Source: an uncultured Desulfovibrio sp. (GTDB taxonomy: Bacteria > Desulfobacterota > Desulfovibrionia > Desulfovibrionales > Desulfovibrionaceae). From it: DNA of 20,999 bases. The DNA lies in NCBI GenBank assembly GCA_900547595.1, contig URHE01000031.1, positions 1 to 20,999 on the forward strand, read 5' to 3'. Positions 1 to 8,600 of the stretch are shown in pieces. Position 1 is the first letter of the stretch. Each line of letters opens with the position of its first letter. Position numbers and translations under genes: made by a program. The notes beneath the pieces are model-generated. The model was not told where the DNA came from, did no database searches, and worked only from the letters and a program-made list of their open reading frames with translations.

Positions 1-2
1 GC

Positions 3-200
3 ATGCTGCGTTCCGCCCGGGGTGCCAGACTGGACGCCACGGACTATCTTGTTGCGCCCGACTATCCGATTGACGCTGATGCGCTTGCGGAAGTGAAAGC
101 CTACCGGCAGGCCCTGCGCGACCTGCCCGCGCGGGACGGCGCCCCCTGGGACGGCGGCGGGGAGCTCACCCCGTGGCCGGTGATGCCCGCGAGCGTGTGA
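3..200 (+). CDS. Phage tail assembly chaperone, 5'-partial
   Basis: This is the C-terminal part of a small phage protein cut by the window edge; 65 residues are visible. The pattern (charged start, then ATDYLV.PDYPI, then AYRQALRDLP followed by PW and WP) matches the conserved end of the Phage_tail_APC group of tail or tail-fibre assembly chaperones, which normally have a longer N-terminus. The reading frame is open to the window edge, so the ATG at 3 is probably internal. It is followed 10 bases later by the tail tubular A gene, whose Shine-Dalgarno (TGAGG) overlaps this stop codon. That places it in the same late operon. The family match is from memory of the motif; the exact partner (fibre or tail) cannot be told. 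Confidence 0.6.
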   Translation: MLRSARGARLDATDYLVAPDYPIDADALAEVKAYRQALRDLPARDGAPWDGGGELTPWPVMPASV

Positions 201-210
201 GGTCCGCGCC

Positions 211-780
211 ATGCTCCATAACCGCACCAGCATCATCAACACGGCGCTCATGCGCATCGGCGCGCAGGGCGTGACGGCGGGATTCCAGGATTCCGCATCC
301 GCGCAGACGGCCAACGCCGCCTATGACCGCGTCGTCTCCCACTGCCTCGGCCTGCATCCGTGGAGCTTCGCCCTGCGGTACGCAGACCTGGCGCCGAAGG
401 CGGACAGCGGGGACGGCCTGTACCGCTATGCCTATCCGCTGCCCGCCGCCTGCCTGCGCGTGGTGGACGCCCGCTGCGGCGCCCGGCGCATCAGCGACTG
501 GACCATTGCCGACGGCGCGCTTTTCTGCGACGCGGCGCCGGTGCGCCTGACCTTTGTGAGCGTCGAAGCCTCGGCCTTTCCCGATGCCGTTGCCGATGTC
601 ATCGCCTGGCGGCTGGCGTTCGAGATCGCGCCCTATGCGGAGCAGGGCGGCAGCAATGCCCAGGCGTACCTGGAACTGTTCGAGCGCGCGCTGGACAAGG
701 CCCGGACGCTCAATGACCTTGAGCTTCGGCCCAGGCGCGTGCTTACGTCTCCTTTCCTTCAGGAACGGAGGGTGGACTGA
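211..780 (+). CDS. Tail tubular protein A-like (T7 gp11 type) head-tail/tail adaptor
   Basis: A 189-residue protein with the hallmarks of podovirus tail tubular protein A: an N-terminal helix with ALMRIGAQ (residues about 12-19), an alanine-rich helix with AYDRVV, then LHPWSFALR (about 49-57), where a Trp-containing strand follows the helical part, and a final helix rich in Ala and Glu. In T7 this protein forms the ring joining the portal to the tail nozzle. Length is close to the T7 gp11 class. The start is supported by TGAGG eight bases upstream. The stop overlaps the next ATG (TGATG at 778-782), so the A and B tubular genes are translationally coupled, as expected for two partners of one structure. 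Confidence 0.8.
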   Translation: MLHNRTSIINTALMRIGAQGVTAGFQDSASAQTANAAYDRVVSHCLGLHPWSFALRYADLAPKADSGDGLYRYAYPLPAACLRVVDARCGARRISDWTIADGALFCDAAPVRLTFVSVEASAFPDAVADVIAWRLAFEIAPYAEQGGSNAQAYLELFERALDKARTLNDLELRPRRVLTSPFLQERRVD

Positions 781-2861
781 TGCCTCTCTACCACATCCAG
801 AATGTGCTTAACGGCGGCGAGATCACGCCGCTCATGCGCGGGCGCGTGGATCAGCCGCGCTACGGCACGGGCTGCCGGGAACTGCGCAATTTCGTGCCCA
901 TGCCCCAGGGCGGCGTGACCAGACGGCCGGGCACGCGCTTTCTCGGGCTGGCCTCCGGCACCAGGGGGCGGCTCATTCCCTTCGTGTTTTCGGCCACGCA
1001 GGGGCGCATACTGGAGTTCGGCGATAAATGCTTGCGCGTATGGCTGCCGGACGGGCGCCTGGTGGCGGACGATGACGGCGAGCCGCTGGTCTTTGATTCG
1101 CCCTATGCGGCCTCCGATCTCCCCGGCCTGCGGTTCGCGCAAAGCGCGGACGTGATCTATTTCGCGCACGAAAGCTACGCGCCGCGCAAGCTCTCGCGCC
1201 ATGCCGATGACGACTGGCGCTGGACAACGCCCACATTCACGCCCGCCGTTGCCGCGCCCACGGGCATCAGCCTGGCCGTGGTGGAAAACAACTACGAGGG
1301 CGACGACGCCACCAAGCAATACACCTACGCCGTGACCGCCGTGGGCGAGGACGGGCAGGAGAGCAACGCCAGCGCGGAAGCGAGCATCACGGCCAAGGCG
1401 CTGAACTCCGTGAGCTATATCATCCGCATCGGCTGGCAGGCGGTGGCCGGCGCGGCCTATTACCGGGTGTACAAGAAGAAGTACGGGGTGCTCGGCTATA
1501 TCGGGCGCGCGGACGCCACCAGCTTTGACGACGAGAACATCGGCGCGGACACCGAAGACACGCCGCCGGAGCACAAGAACCCCTTCGCCGCGGAAGGCGA
1601 CTGGCCGTCGCAGGTCTTTTTCCACCAGCAGCGGCTGGGCTTTGCCTCCAGCCGGAACCGGCCCATCACCATCTGGCTGTCGCGCAGCGGCGAGTTCGAG
1701 AGCATGGCGGCCTCCACGCCGCCCAAGGATGACGACGCCATCGAGGTGACGCTGGCCGCGGCGCAGGCCAACCGCATCTGCTGGCTCCAGCCGGACCGTC
1801 AGGCCCTGGCCTTCGGCACCGAGGGCAGCGAATGGACGCTCTCCGCCAGCGAAGGCGGGGCGCTCACGCCCTCCAACGCCGGGTTCGAGTTGCAGACCAG
1901 CAACGGCGGGGACGACGCCGTGGCGGCCATTTCCGCCGGGGGCGGCGTCATCTATGTGCAGCGCGGGGGCGCCGCGGTGCGGCAGTTCGCCTACAACTAC
2001 AGCGCGGACAAGTATCTCGGCCAGGACCTGACGCTGGTGGCCCGGCATATCCTGCGCGATTCCGGCATCATTGCCTGGGCCTACCAGCAGGAGCCGCACT
2101 CGGTCATCTGGTGCGTGCTGGCCAACGGCATGCTGGCCGGGCTGACCTTCATGCCCGAACAGGAGGTCATCGGCTGGCACCGGCATGACACCGCGGGGAA
2201 GTTCCGGGACGTGGCCGTCATCCCCGGCCTGCCCGACGACCAGACGTGGTTTCTGGTGGAGCGCGACTGCGGCCTGTGCGTGGAACGGCTGGACGCCTTT
2301 TTTGATTCCGAGGATCTGGCGGATGCCTATTTTCTGGACAGCGCGCTCAACTATCTGGGGCCCGCCGTGAGGGAGTTCTCCGGGCTGGAGCATCTGGCCG
2401 GGCGCAAGGTGCAGATCTTCGCGGACGGCGGCACCATCGACGGGCTCAGCGTGTCGGCGGACGGAGAGCTCGTGCTCGCCACGCCCGCGCGCAGCGTGCA
2501 TGTGGGCCTTGCCTATGTGTCGCGGCTGGTGCCCAATCTGCCGGAGGTCCAGACGCAGCAGGGCTCCAGCATGATGCACAACCGCAAGATCTCCGCCGTG
2601 CGGCTGCGCATCTACCGCAGCATGAGCTTCCTGGCCGGGCTGGAAACGCTGGCGCCGGTGACGGACAGGCATATCGTGGGGGGCGCCATGAGCGCATATC
2701 CGTTCTTCAGCGACGGCACGGACGTCGCGCTGGAAGCCTGCGGCGGCTGGACCGATGAATCGCCGCTCACGCTGGAAGTGCAGAGCGCGACGCCGCTGAC
2801 CATCCTGGCCCTGCTTTCGGCCATGGAGGTGGCGGCGTTCAGCGGGAAAGGGGGATTCTGA
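780..2861 (+). CDS. Tail tubular protein B-like (T7 gp12 type) tail nozzle protein
   Basis: A 693-residue, beta-rich protein. The N-terminus is the recognisable tail-tube B start: it keeps the G(G)EITPLMRGRVD motif, then YGTGCRELRNFVPMPQGGVTRRPGTRF (quoted here in parts: RELRNFVPMPQGG and RRPGTRF) at about residues 15-55. Residues about 155-260 look like an inserted fibronectin-III-like strand domain (AVTAVGEDGQES, GAAYYRVYKK, FDDENIG, NPF). The rest alternates beta repeats with SSRNRPITIWLSRSG and the YNYSADKYLGQDLT motif. It is expected to form the nozzle through which DNA and internal proteins leave. It overlaps the genes on both sides by one base of start/stop, so all three are coupled. 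The size is slightly below T7 gp12. Confidence 0.8.
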   Translation: MPLYHIQNVLNGGEITPLMRGRVDQPRYGTGCRELRNFVPMPQGGVTRRPGTRFLGLASGTRGRLIPFVFSATQGRILEFGDKCLRVWLPDGRLVADDDGEPLVFDSPYAASDLPGLRFAQSADVIYFAHESYAPRKLSRHADDDWRWTTPTFTPAVAAPTGISLAVVENNYEGDDATKQYTYAVTAVGEDGQESNASAEASITAKALNSVSYIIRIGWQAVAGAAYYRVYKKKYGVLGYIGRADATSFDDENIGADTEDTPPEHKNPFAAEGDWPSQVFFHQQRLGFASSRNRPITIWLSRSGEFESMAASTPPKDDDAIEVTLAAAQANRICWLQPDRQALAFGTEGSEWTLSASEGGALTPSNAGFELQTSNGGDDAVAAISAGGGVIYVQRGGAAVRQFAYNYSADKYLGQDLTLVARHILRDSGIIAWAYQQEPHSVIWCVLANGMLAGLTFMPEQEVIGWHRHDTAGKFRDVAVIPGLPDDQTWFLVERDCGLCVERLDAFFDSEDLADAYFLDSALNYLGPAVREFSGLEHLAGRKVQIFADGGTIDGLSVSADGELVLATPARSVHVGLAYVSRLVPNLPEVQTQQGSSMMHNRKISAVRLRIYRSMSFLAGLETLAPVTDRHIVGGAMSAYPFFSDGTDVALEACGGWTDESPLTLEVQSATPLTILALLSAMEVAAFSGKGGF

Positions 2862-3529
2862 TGGGCGCGACCACGCTGGCATTGACCATGGGCGGCCTGT
2901 CCGCCCTGTCGAGCCTTTCGCAGACGCAAACGCAGAACCGGCAGGCGCGCCAGCAGCAGGCGCAGATGGAGGCCAATGCCCAGGCCGCGCGCAACCAGGC
3001 GAAGATCACGGCGGAAAAGGGGCGCATCGAGGCGGAGAACCTGGACCGCGAGAAGTCCGCCCTGCGCCGGCAGTATGCCGATTTGCAGGCCGGGAACGTG
3101 GCGAACCTCGGCGCCCTCGGCGTGGATATGTCCAGCGGCAGCGCGGCGGCCACGCTGGAAGGCAACGCGCAGCGCTTTGCCGCGGACGTGGGCGCCAACC
3201 GCTACCAGAAAGCCGTGAGCGAATGGGAGACGCGCCAGAACGTCAGGGCACAGCAGGCCAACGCGCAGAACTATGAGAACGCGGCCTCGTGGTACGGCTC
3301 CACGGTGAAGAACCTTGGGCAGTCGCTGTTCACCGCCGGGATTTCCGGGCTGGCCAGCGGCCTCAGCGCCTACGCCATGGCCGGGGGCTTCGGGGGCGCC
3401 GGCGGCGCGGCCATGAGCCAGGGACAGGCCAGGGCCATCGGCGGCGACATCATCCAGGGCAGCCGCAACGTGGTCAACAACCTGCGCGCCGGGAACGTCA
3501 TCCGCGCGGGCGCGCGCTATGCGCGGTAG
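2861..3529 (+). CDS. Internal virion core protein, T7 gp14 type
   Basis: A 222-residue protein. It starts with a short hydrophobic/Ala-Leu segment (residues 1-20) followed by a long Gln/Ala-rich helix (about 20-75, with repeated RQ, QA and NA pairs) that looks like a coiled coil. A conserved GNVANLGALGVDMSSGSAAATLEGNAQR-type turn follows around residues 78-105, of which GALGVDMSSGS is the most typical part. The C-terminal third has a Gly/Ala-rich hydrophobic stretch (about 150-190) that could insert in a membrane. This architecture is that of the gp14-class proteins, ejected first and forming the outer-membrane end of the ejection channel. Position directly after the tail tubular genes agrees. 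The start overlaps the preceding stop (TGATG), behind a purine-rich AAAGGGGG. Confidence 0.75.
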   Translation: MGATTLALTMGGLSALSSLSQTQTQNRQARQQQAQMEANAQAARNQAKITAEKGRIEAENLDREKSALRRQYADLQAGNVANLGALGVDMSSGSAAATLEGNAQRFAADVGANRYQKAVSEWETRQNVRAQQANAQNYENAASWYGSTVKNLGQSLFTAGISGLASGLSAYAMAGGFGGAGGAAMSQGQARAIGGDIIQGSRNVVNNLRAGNVIRAGARYAR

Positions 3530-3539
3530 GGAGCCTGTC

Positions 3540-3989
3540 ATGGACTGGTATGATCGCTATCAGGAGTTTTCCAAATCAGACTGGTCACCGACAAAACTCT
3601 CCGAACGCGAGGAAAAGGCATTCAAGGAGTGGTTGACCGCAAGTGACTGGTTCAGGGAAATAAAGCAGGATATTGCATCATCCGGTGAAACGGTCAGTGA
3701 TGCCGATCTTTATCAGGAACTGACAGGGCCCGATGCCGACTATGATTACAGAGGCGCATGGAAAGCGGGCGTCGGGGCGCAGGAATATGAATATGACGAG
3801 CGCATGCATTGGCCGTCATCATCAGATGATGGAAAAATGTTCAAAAGCCCGAAGCACCAGACAGCCTGGATGGAGTTCTTCATGGAAGAGACCGGCACCG
3901 ACCCGAACTCGCTGGGATTGCAAAATGCGGAGCAGGCACGGGCATATACACGGAAACTGAAAGACTATTCAGCCTTCAGGAGCAGCTGA
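3540..3989 (+). CDS. Conserved small phage protein of the internal-core cluster, function unknown
   Basis: A 149-residue acidic, soluble protein with no signal or membrane segment. I chose the ATG at 3540 over the in-frame ATG at 3519 because it has a TAGGGAG Shine-Dalgarno at suitable spacing and avoids overlapping the gp14-like gene. The middle carries YDYRGAWKAG followed by HWPSS, then FKSPKHQT. That is a variant of a YDxRG...H(W/F)P...K.P.H pattern I associate with small proteins in podovirus structural clusters. The variant has an insertion (DDGKM) before FKSP. Its place between the gp14- and gp15-like genes suggests a virion or core-assembly role, but this is inference from position. 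Base composition is a little more AT-rich than its neighbours. Confidence 0.65.
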   Translation: MDWYDRYQEFSKSDWSPTKLSEREEKAFKEWLTASDWFREIKQDIASSGETVSDADLYQELTGPDADYDYRGAWKAGVGAQEYEYDERMHWPSSSDDGKMFKSPKHQTAWMEFFMEETGTDPNSLGLQNAEQARAYTRKLKDYSAFRSS

Positions 3990-5686
3990 TGACCATACGC
4001 ATCCAGCAGTACAGCACGCCGCCCCGGCGCATCCAGGCCGGAGGCGTCGACGCTGGCTTTGCCCGGCCGCTCATCCGCGACGCCGGGCGCTCGGCGGATA
4101 CCGACCTCATCAATGACATGCTCCGGGCGGGCAGGCAGATCACCGAGGTCGGCATCCGGGAATACGTCAGGGACCAGAGCACCGCCGTTGCCGCGGCGCT
4201 GAACGACTACCGGCGCCAGCTCTCGGAAGAGCTGGAGCGCTACACCACGGAGAACAAGGGACAGGACGCCGTGAACGCGGGCGCGCACTTCGACGCCTTC
4301 GCGCGCGAGGCGGCGGCGCCGCTGGCGGAAAGATTCTCCGGCCGGTTCCGCGAGATGTTCCAGCGGGACGCGGCGGCAACGGGCCTGCATTTCATGGAGC
4401 AGGGGCAGGCGTACGGGCGCCAGGAAAAGGCGGCCTGGGAGAAGAGCGTCTTTGAGGGCGACATGAGCCAGACCCTCGACGCCATCGCCAACGACCCCGG
4501 CAATGCCGAATTTGTGCAGCAGAGCCTCGCGGAACTCAAGCAGCGCATGGTGGCCATGACGCCGGGGCTGGACCACCGCGCCATGGAGGCGGACCTGAAC
4601 CGCAAGGTGGCGGGCGTGACCATCGACGCCCTGCTGGCCAAAGACAATGTGGGCGGCGCGTCCGGCGCGCTCTCGCAGTATCGCGAGCTTCTGGGCGCGG
4701 CGGCCCCGCAGTACGAGGCGCGCATCCGCGCCAAGGGGCGGGAACTGGAAAGCCGGGCGCGGAGCCAGCAGGTCAATAACTTTTTGTTCGCCACGTCGAA
4801 TATGGACGCGCTGGAGCGCATGGCTCTGGCGGAAGAGCAATTCGGCAAAGACCCGGCCAGAAAGGCGCAGTATGACGCTATCCGTTCCGGCATCATGCAT
4901 GAAGAAAAAGCACGGGAGGATATGGAAAGGTTTGTCGCCAAACGGGAAATGGATGCCATGCTTGGAGAAATGACGGAAATTGCCAAACTTCCTCCCGAAG
5001 AAAGTTTTGCGAGAATGAAGGAGATGGAACAGCGTCTCCCTCTGGAGAAACGCGAAGCCTTTTTCAAGGCGGCAAACAATATTCGCAATCCTGCAAACAG
5101 GGATGATCCTTTGGCGATAGAAGAAATCACAGAGAGAAAACTTTCTGGCGAAGTGTTCAATGTGCGTGCTGAGTACGGGAGCAGGATAACATCCGCAACA
5201 TGCGCGAAACTCGAAAAGCAGGGCTTTGACAAATCGCTTCATTCAATCAGGGAAGCGTTCAATTCCAGCGCATTTGAATACCTTGCGGATGATAAAAACA
5301 AGGATGCCGCCAAGGAACTTGGATATTCCACGCCGTCGGCGCTTTGGACGCGTTTCCTCGCTTCAACCGATGCGGATGAAAAACATGATGCCGTGCGGCT
5401 CAAAAAAGAAGCGGACGAATTTTTCAAGCGGGTCATCCTCAACGAATCCAGAACCCTGTGGGCGGACAAGGAGATTCAAACCATTTCCGGCCTTGCGGGC
5501 AGTTATGTCAACGCCGCGATGGCTGATGAGCGGCGCATAGTTCCGGCGCAGGGTTCGGAGGCGTATGGCAGGGTGACGGCCGCTCTGCAGGAGGCTGGAG
5601 TGGAGCCGGAAGGAACCTTCGGCGGGTATTCGGAACAGCAGCTTGCCAACGGATATGCGGCGCTCCTGAAAGGCGGTGCGAAATGA
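3989..5686 (+). CDS. Large helical internal virion protein (gp15-like position)
   Basis: A 565-residue, almost wholly alpha-helical, charged protein. The N-terminal 30 residues are basic and proline-containing, then amphipathic helices follow with a repeated pattern (AAWEKSVFEGDMSQTLDAIANDPGN at about 150-175, of which DAIANDPGN is typical of injected core proteins). I see no catalytic motif. It sits between the gp14-like gene and the giant ejected protein, where T7-like phages encode gp15, a component of the periplasmic ejection tube; that assignment rests on order and helical character. The start overlaps the previous stop (TGATG), and the stop overlaps the next ATG (ATGA). From about 4880 to 5480 the DNA is clearly more AT-rich than on either side, so the C-terminal third may have been exchanged. 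Confidence 0.65.
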   Translation: MTIRIQQYSTPPRRIQAGGVDAGFARPLIRDAGRSADTDLINDMLRAGRQITEVGIREYVRDQSTAVAAALNDYRRQLSEELERYTTENKGQDAVNAGAHFDAFAREAAAPLAERFSGRFREMFQRDAAATGLHFMEQGQAYGRQEKAAWEKSVFEGDMSQTLDAIANDPGNAEFVQQSLAELKQRMVAMTPGLDHRAMEADLNRKVAGVTIDALLAKDNVGGASGALSQYRELLGAAAPQYEARIRAKGRELESRARSQQVNNFLFATSNMDALERMALAEEQFGKDPARKAQYDAIRSGIMHEEKAREDMERFVAKREMDAMLGEMTEIAKLPPEESFARMKEMEQRLPLEKREAFFKAANNIRNPANRDDPLAIEEITERKLSGEVFNVRAEYGSRITSATCAKLEKQGFDKSLHSIREAFNSSAFEYLADDKNKDAAKELGYSTPSALWTRFLASTDADEKHDAVRLKKEADEFFKRVILNESRTLWADKEIQTISGLAGSYVNAAMADERRIVPAQGSEAYGRVTAALQEAGVEPEGTFGGYSEQQLANGYAALLKGGAK

Positions 5687-8600
5687 GCCAGTCCCTTGAT
5701 ACCGGCCTTGATATTGAAGTTTTCAAACGCCATTACGACGCGCTTGCCGGACAGGGCGGGAATGGATCTTCCGTTACGCAGAATCTTGAGCGGCTGGCAG
5801 GCATGGCCGCGTCCATTCCGACAGATGCGCAGCCTTCTCCGGAGAAAACGGCGGACGAAACAGCGCGGGAGGAAATGGCGGATTCCGTGGCGTCCAATGC
5901 CGTCACGGATATGGGAGACGTTGAGACCATCGACCTCTCGGCGGCGGCGCGCCCGGCGGGCCTGATGCTGCCGGCCGGCGACGTCATGCGGGCGTTCAGT
6001 GAATACCAGACGCCGCAGGCGGCCGCTTTTGACCGGGAGAGCGGCAACCTGGACCGGACGCTCACCATGCTGCACACGCTGGGCAACCGCCTCAATCTCA
6101 CACCGTTCGAGGCAAAAAGCCTTGCCGGGCAAAGCGGTCTTTCGGTCTATGCCGTGGACAAAGACCCGGCCTTTGCCCGCAAAAAGATCGCCTCTGACGC
6201 GTATGCCCGGAGGCTGCATGTCTTTGCCGAAACCATGCGGCAGTCTCCGCAGACCGCCGCATTGGTGGCAGGCCTGCATCCCGTGGAGCAGATCGCCGTC
6301 ACCAGTGACGAAGCCCTGACGGCGCTGGAAAAGGATCTCAAAAATCGGGAACTTGGCTTCTTTGAAAGCGGCTACATCAATTCCGCCCGCAACGCCTGGG
6401 AACTGGGCATGCTTTCACGCGAGTCCACGGAACTGGGCATGAAGTGGATGACGGGCGCCATCACCGAGGAGGAACGCCGACGGCTTGACGCCATCCAGCA
6501 GACCCTGGGCTATTTCCAGGAACAGCGGGAGGGCATGGGCCTGCTGGAACGCATGGTGCGCGGCACGGTGGAGAGCGTGGTCGTGCCCTTGTATGGCGGC
6601 CTTGAGGGCGCGTCCCGCGCCCTCGGACGCTACGGCAAGGAGGCGCTTGCGGCGGGCGCGGGCATCGGCGCGATGCTTGGTTCCGCCGCTGGCGGCGTGG
6701 GCGCCCTTCCCGGCGCTGTCGCGGGCGGCCTCAAGGGGCTTGGCGCCGTTGCACTGGCGGGAGGCAGCGAAGACATGATGCGCCAGGAGGGAGTGCAGAA
6801 CTTTCTCACGCTCGTGAATATGGGCGTTCCCGAAGACCTCTCCCGAATCATTGCCATCATGGCGGGCGGCGCCAAGGGCGGTCTGGAATTCGTGGGTCTG
6901 CGCGGACTGGGCAGGCTCTTTCCCGGCGCGGAAACGCTGCTCAACAAAGAAAGCATCCAGGCGGCGCTCACGTTCGTTGAGAAAAATCCCAGGGTGAAGA
7001 AAGTCCTCGGCAACACGTTCGCCGCCATGCTCAAGGCCGCGGGGGCCGAGGTCGGCACGGAAATGGCGCAGGAGGCGGTGGACATCACGGCGGAGGAGGT
7101 CGGGCGCCGCCTTTCGGGCATCAACAGGGCGGAAATCACCAATGAGGAGATCCGCCAGCGCCTCGGCGAGACCCTTCAGCAGACGCTGGAAAGCGTTGCC
7201 ATTCCCGTTGCTGCCGGGGGCGTGGCGCGCGGCGTGCGGAATCGCCGCGCGCGCGTGGACGCGTTGGACAACCTGGTGGAAACGCAGCGCGCCACTCTGG
7301 ACACGGTTGCCAATGCCGCCCAGAACTCCCCGGTCATCCGCGACATGCCCGAAACCGGCGAAGCCCTGGTTCAGCATCTTTCCGACGCAGGCGTGGCTCC
7401 AAAACAAGTTTTTCTCGCTCCCGAAGCCGTGCAACAGGAATTTTTCCAGGAAGAGGATCCCGAACTCATGGCGGCGGCCGAAGCCCTGGGCATCACGCCG
7501 GAAAGCCTGGCAGAGAACCTTGCCTTGGGCACGGACGTTGCCATTGATTTTGCCAAAGCCACACAACACATCCTCAGCAGCCCGGAACGGTATGCCGCGC
7601 TGAGAGATCACATGCGCCTGTCGCCGGCCATGCCGACCGGCGCGGAAATGCACGAACTGGAAAGCATGAACGCAGATGCGGAGACCACGCTGCGCGCCCT
7701 TGACGGTATTCTTTCCCCGCTGGCGGAGGAAGTGGACGAGGCGCAGAACCGTTACCAGCAGCGTATGGACATTGCCGAACCGTACATGGAGCAGTGGCGC
7801 GCCGCGGGGTATACGGAGAACCAGGCCGAGGCGTTCGGGCTTGTGCTGGCGGCCAATGCCGAACGCATGGCCCCGCTCTACGGCCAGACGCCGGCGGAGT
7901 ACCTTGGACAGCGTCTCGCCGGCTATCACGCCATGAGCCGGGAGGAATTTGAAAATCTGGGCGAGGGCGGCCTGGACGCCCTGTTTGAAAACAGGGAAAC
8001 AGCGGCCCTGCTTCAGGAAATGGGCGTCACACGCGGCATGAGCCGCACCCGGCGCCGCCGCGTCCTTCAGCCGGAATTTGCCTATGCCTACGGCAAGATC
8101 AGCCCTGAAAGCGTCCAGAACCTGTACGGCATGGAGCGGTTCAATGAATTGCGCCGCCAGTTCGGCCCCGGCTTCTTCGCCAAAAAAGGCGAGGGCGTTC
8201 ATATCGACGCTCTGGCCCACGGCTTCATGAGCGAGGAACGCGGCGCCTATGACCTGAACCGTGACGCCGTGGATATGGACGAGTTCGCGGAAAAGGTCTT
8301 CATGCCCCATGACGAATTTGAGGGCGGCATCGGCTCGCTGCTCCGGGGGCAGGCGTACTACCAGACCGGCGAGCCTGTGCAGGTCAGCGGCGCCACACTT
8401 GGCGTTCCCGATGGCTCGGACATCCGGGAGTATATCAGGGCGGCAAAACTCTGGCATGACCGGCTCAAGTATGAGAGCGAACACGGCAGGCCGGTCATTC
8501 AGCCGCAACTGGACAAGCCGGTGCGGTTCTCAAGGCGTGGATGGTTCAAAAATGCAAACGCAGGGGCAGACCAAAAGAAATGGCAGCTTTTCCCTTATTT

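Noticed and set aside
759..2882. Long minus-strand open frames opposite the late genes (also 6415-8508, 8812-10737, 11263-13374)
   Set aside because: They lie exactly antisense to well-supported virion genes. They are rich in Arg, His, Gly and Ala with no motifs, as expected for the complementary frame of GC-rich coding DNA.
3965..5242. Minus-strand frame of 425 codons opposite the gp15-like gene
   Set aside because: It is antisense to a gene with coupled start and stop. Its composition is random and it has no ribosome site.
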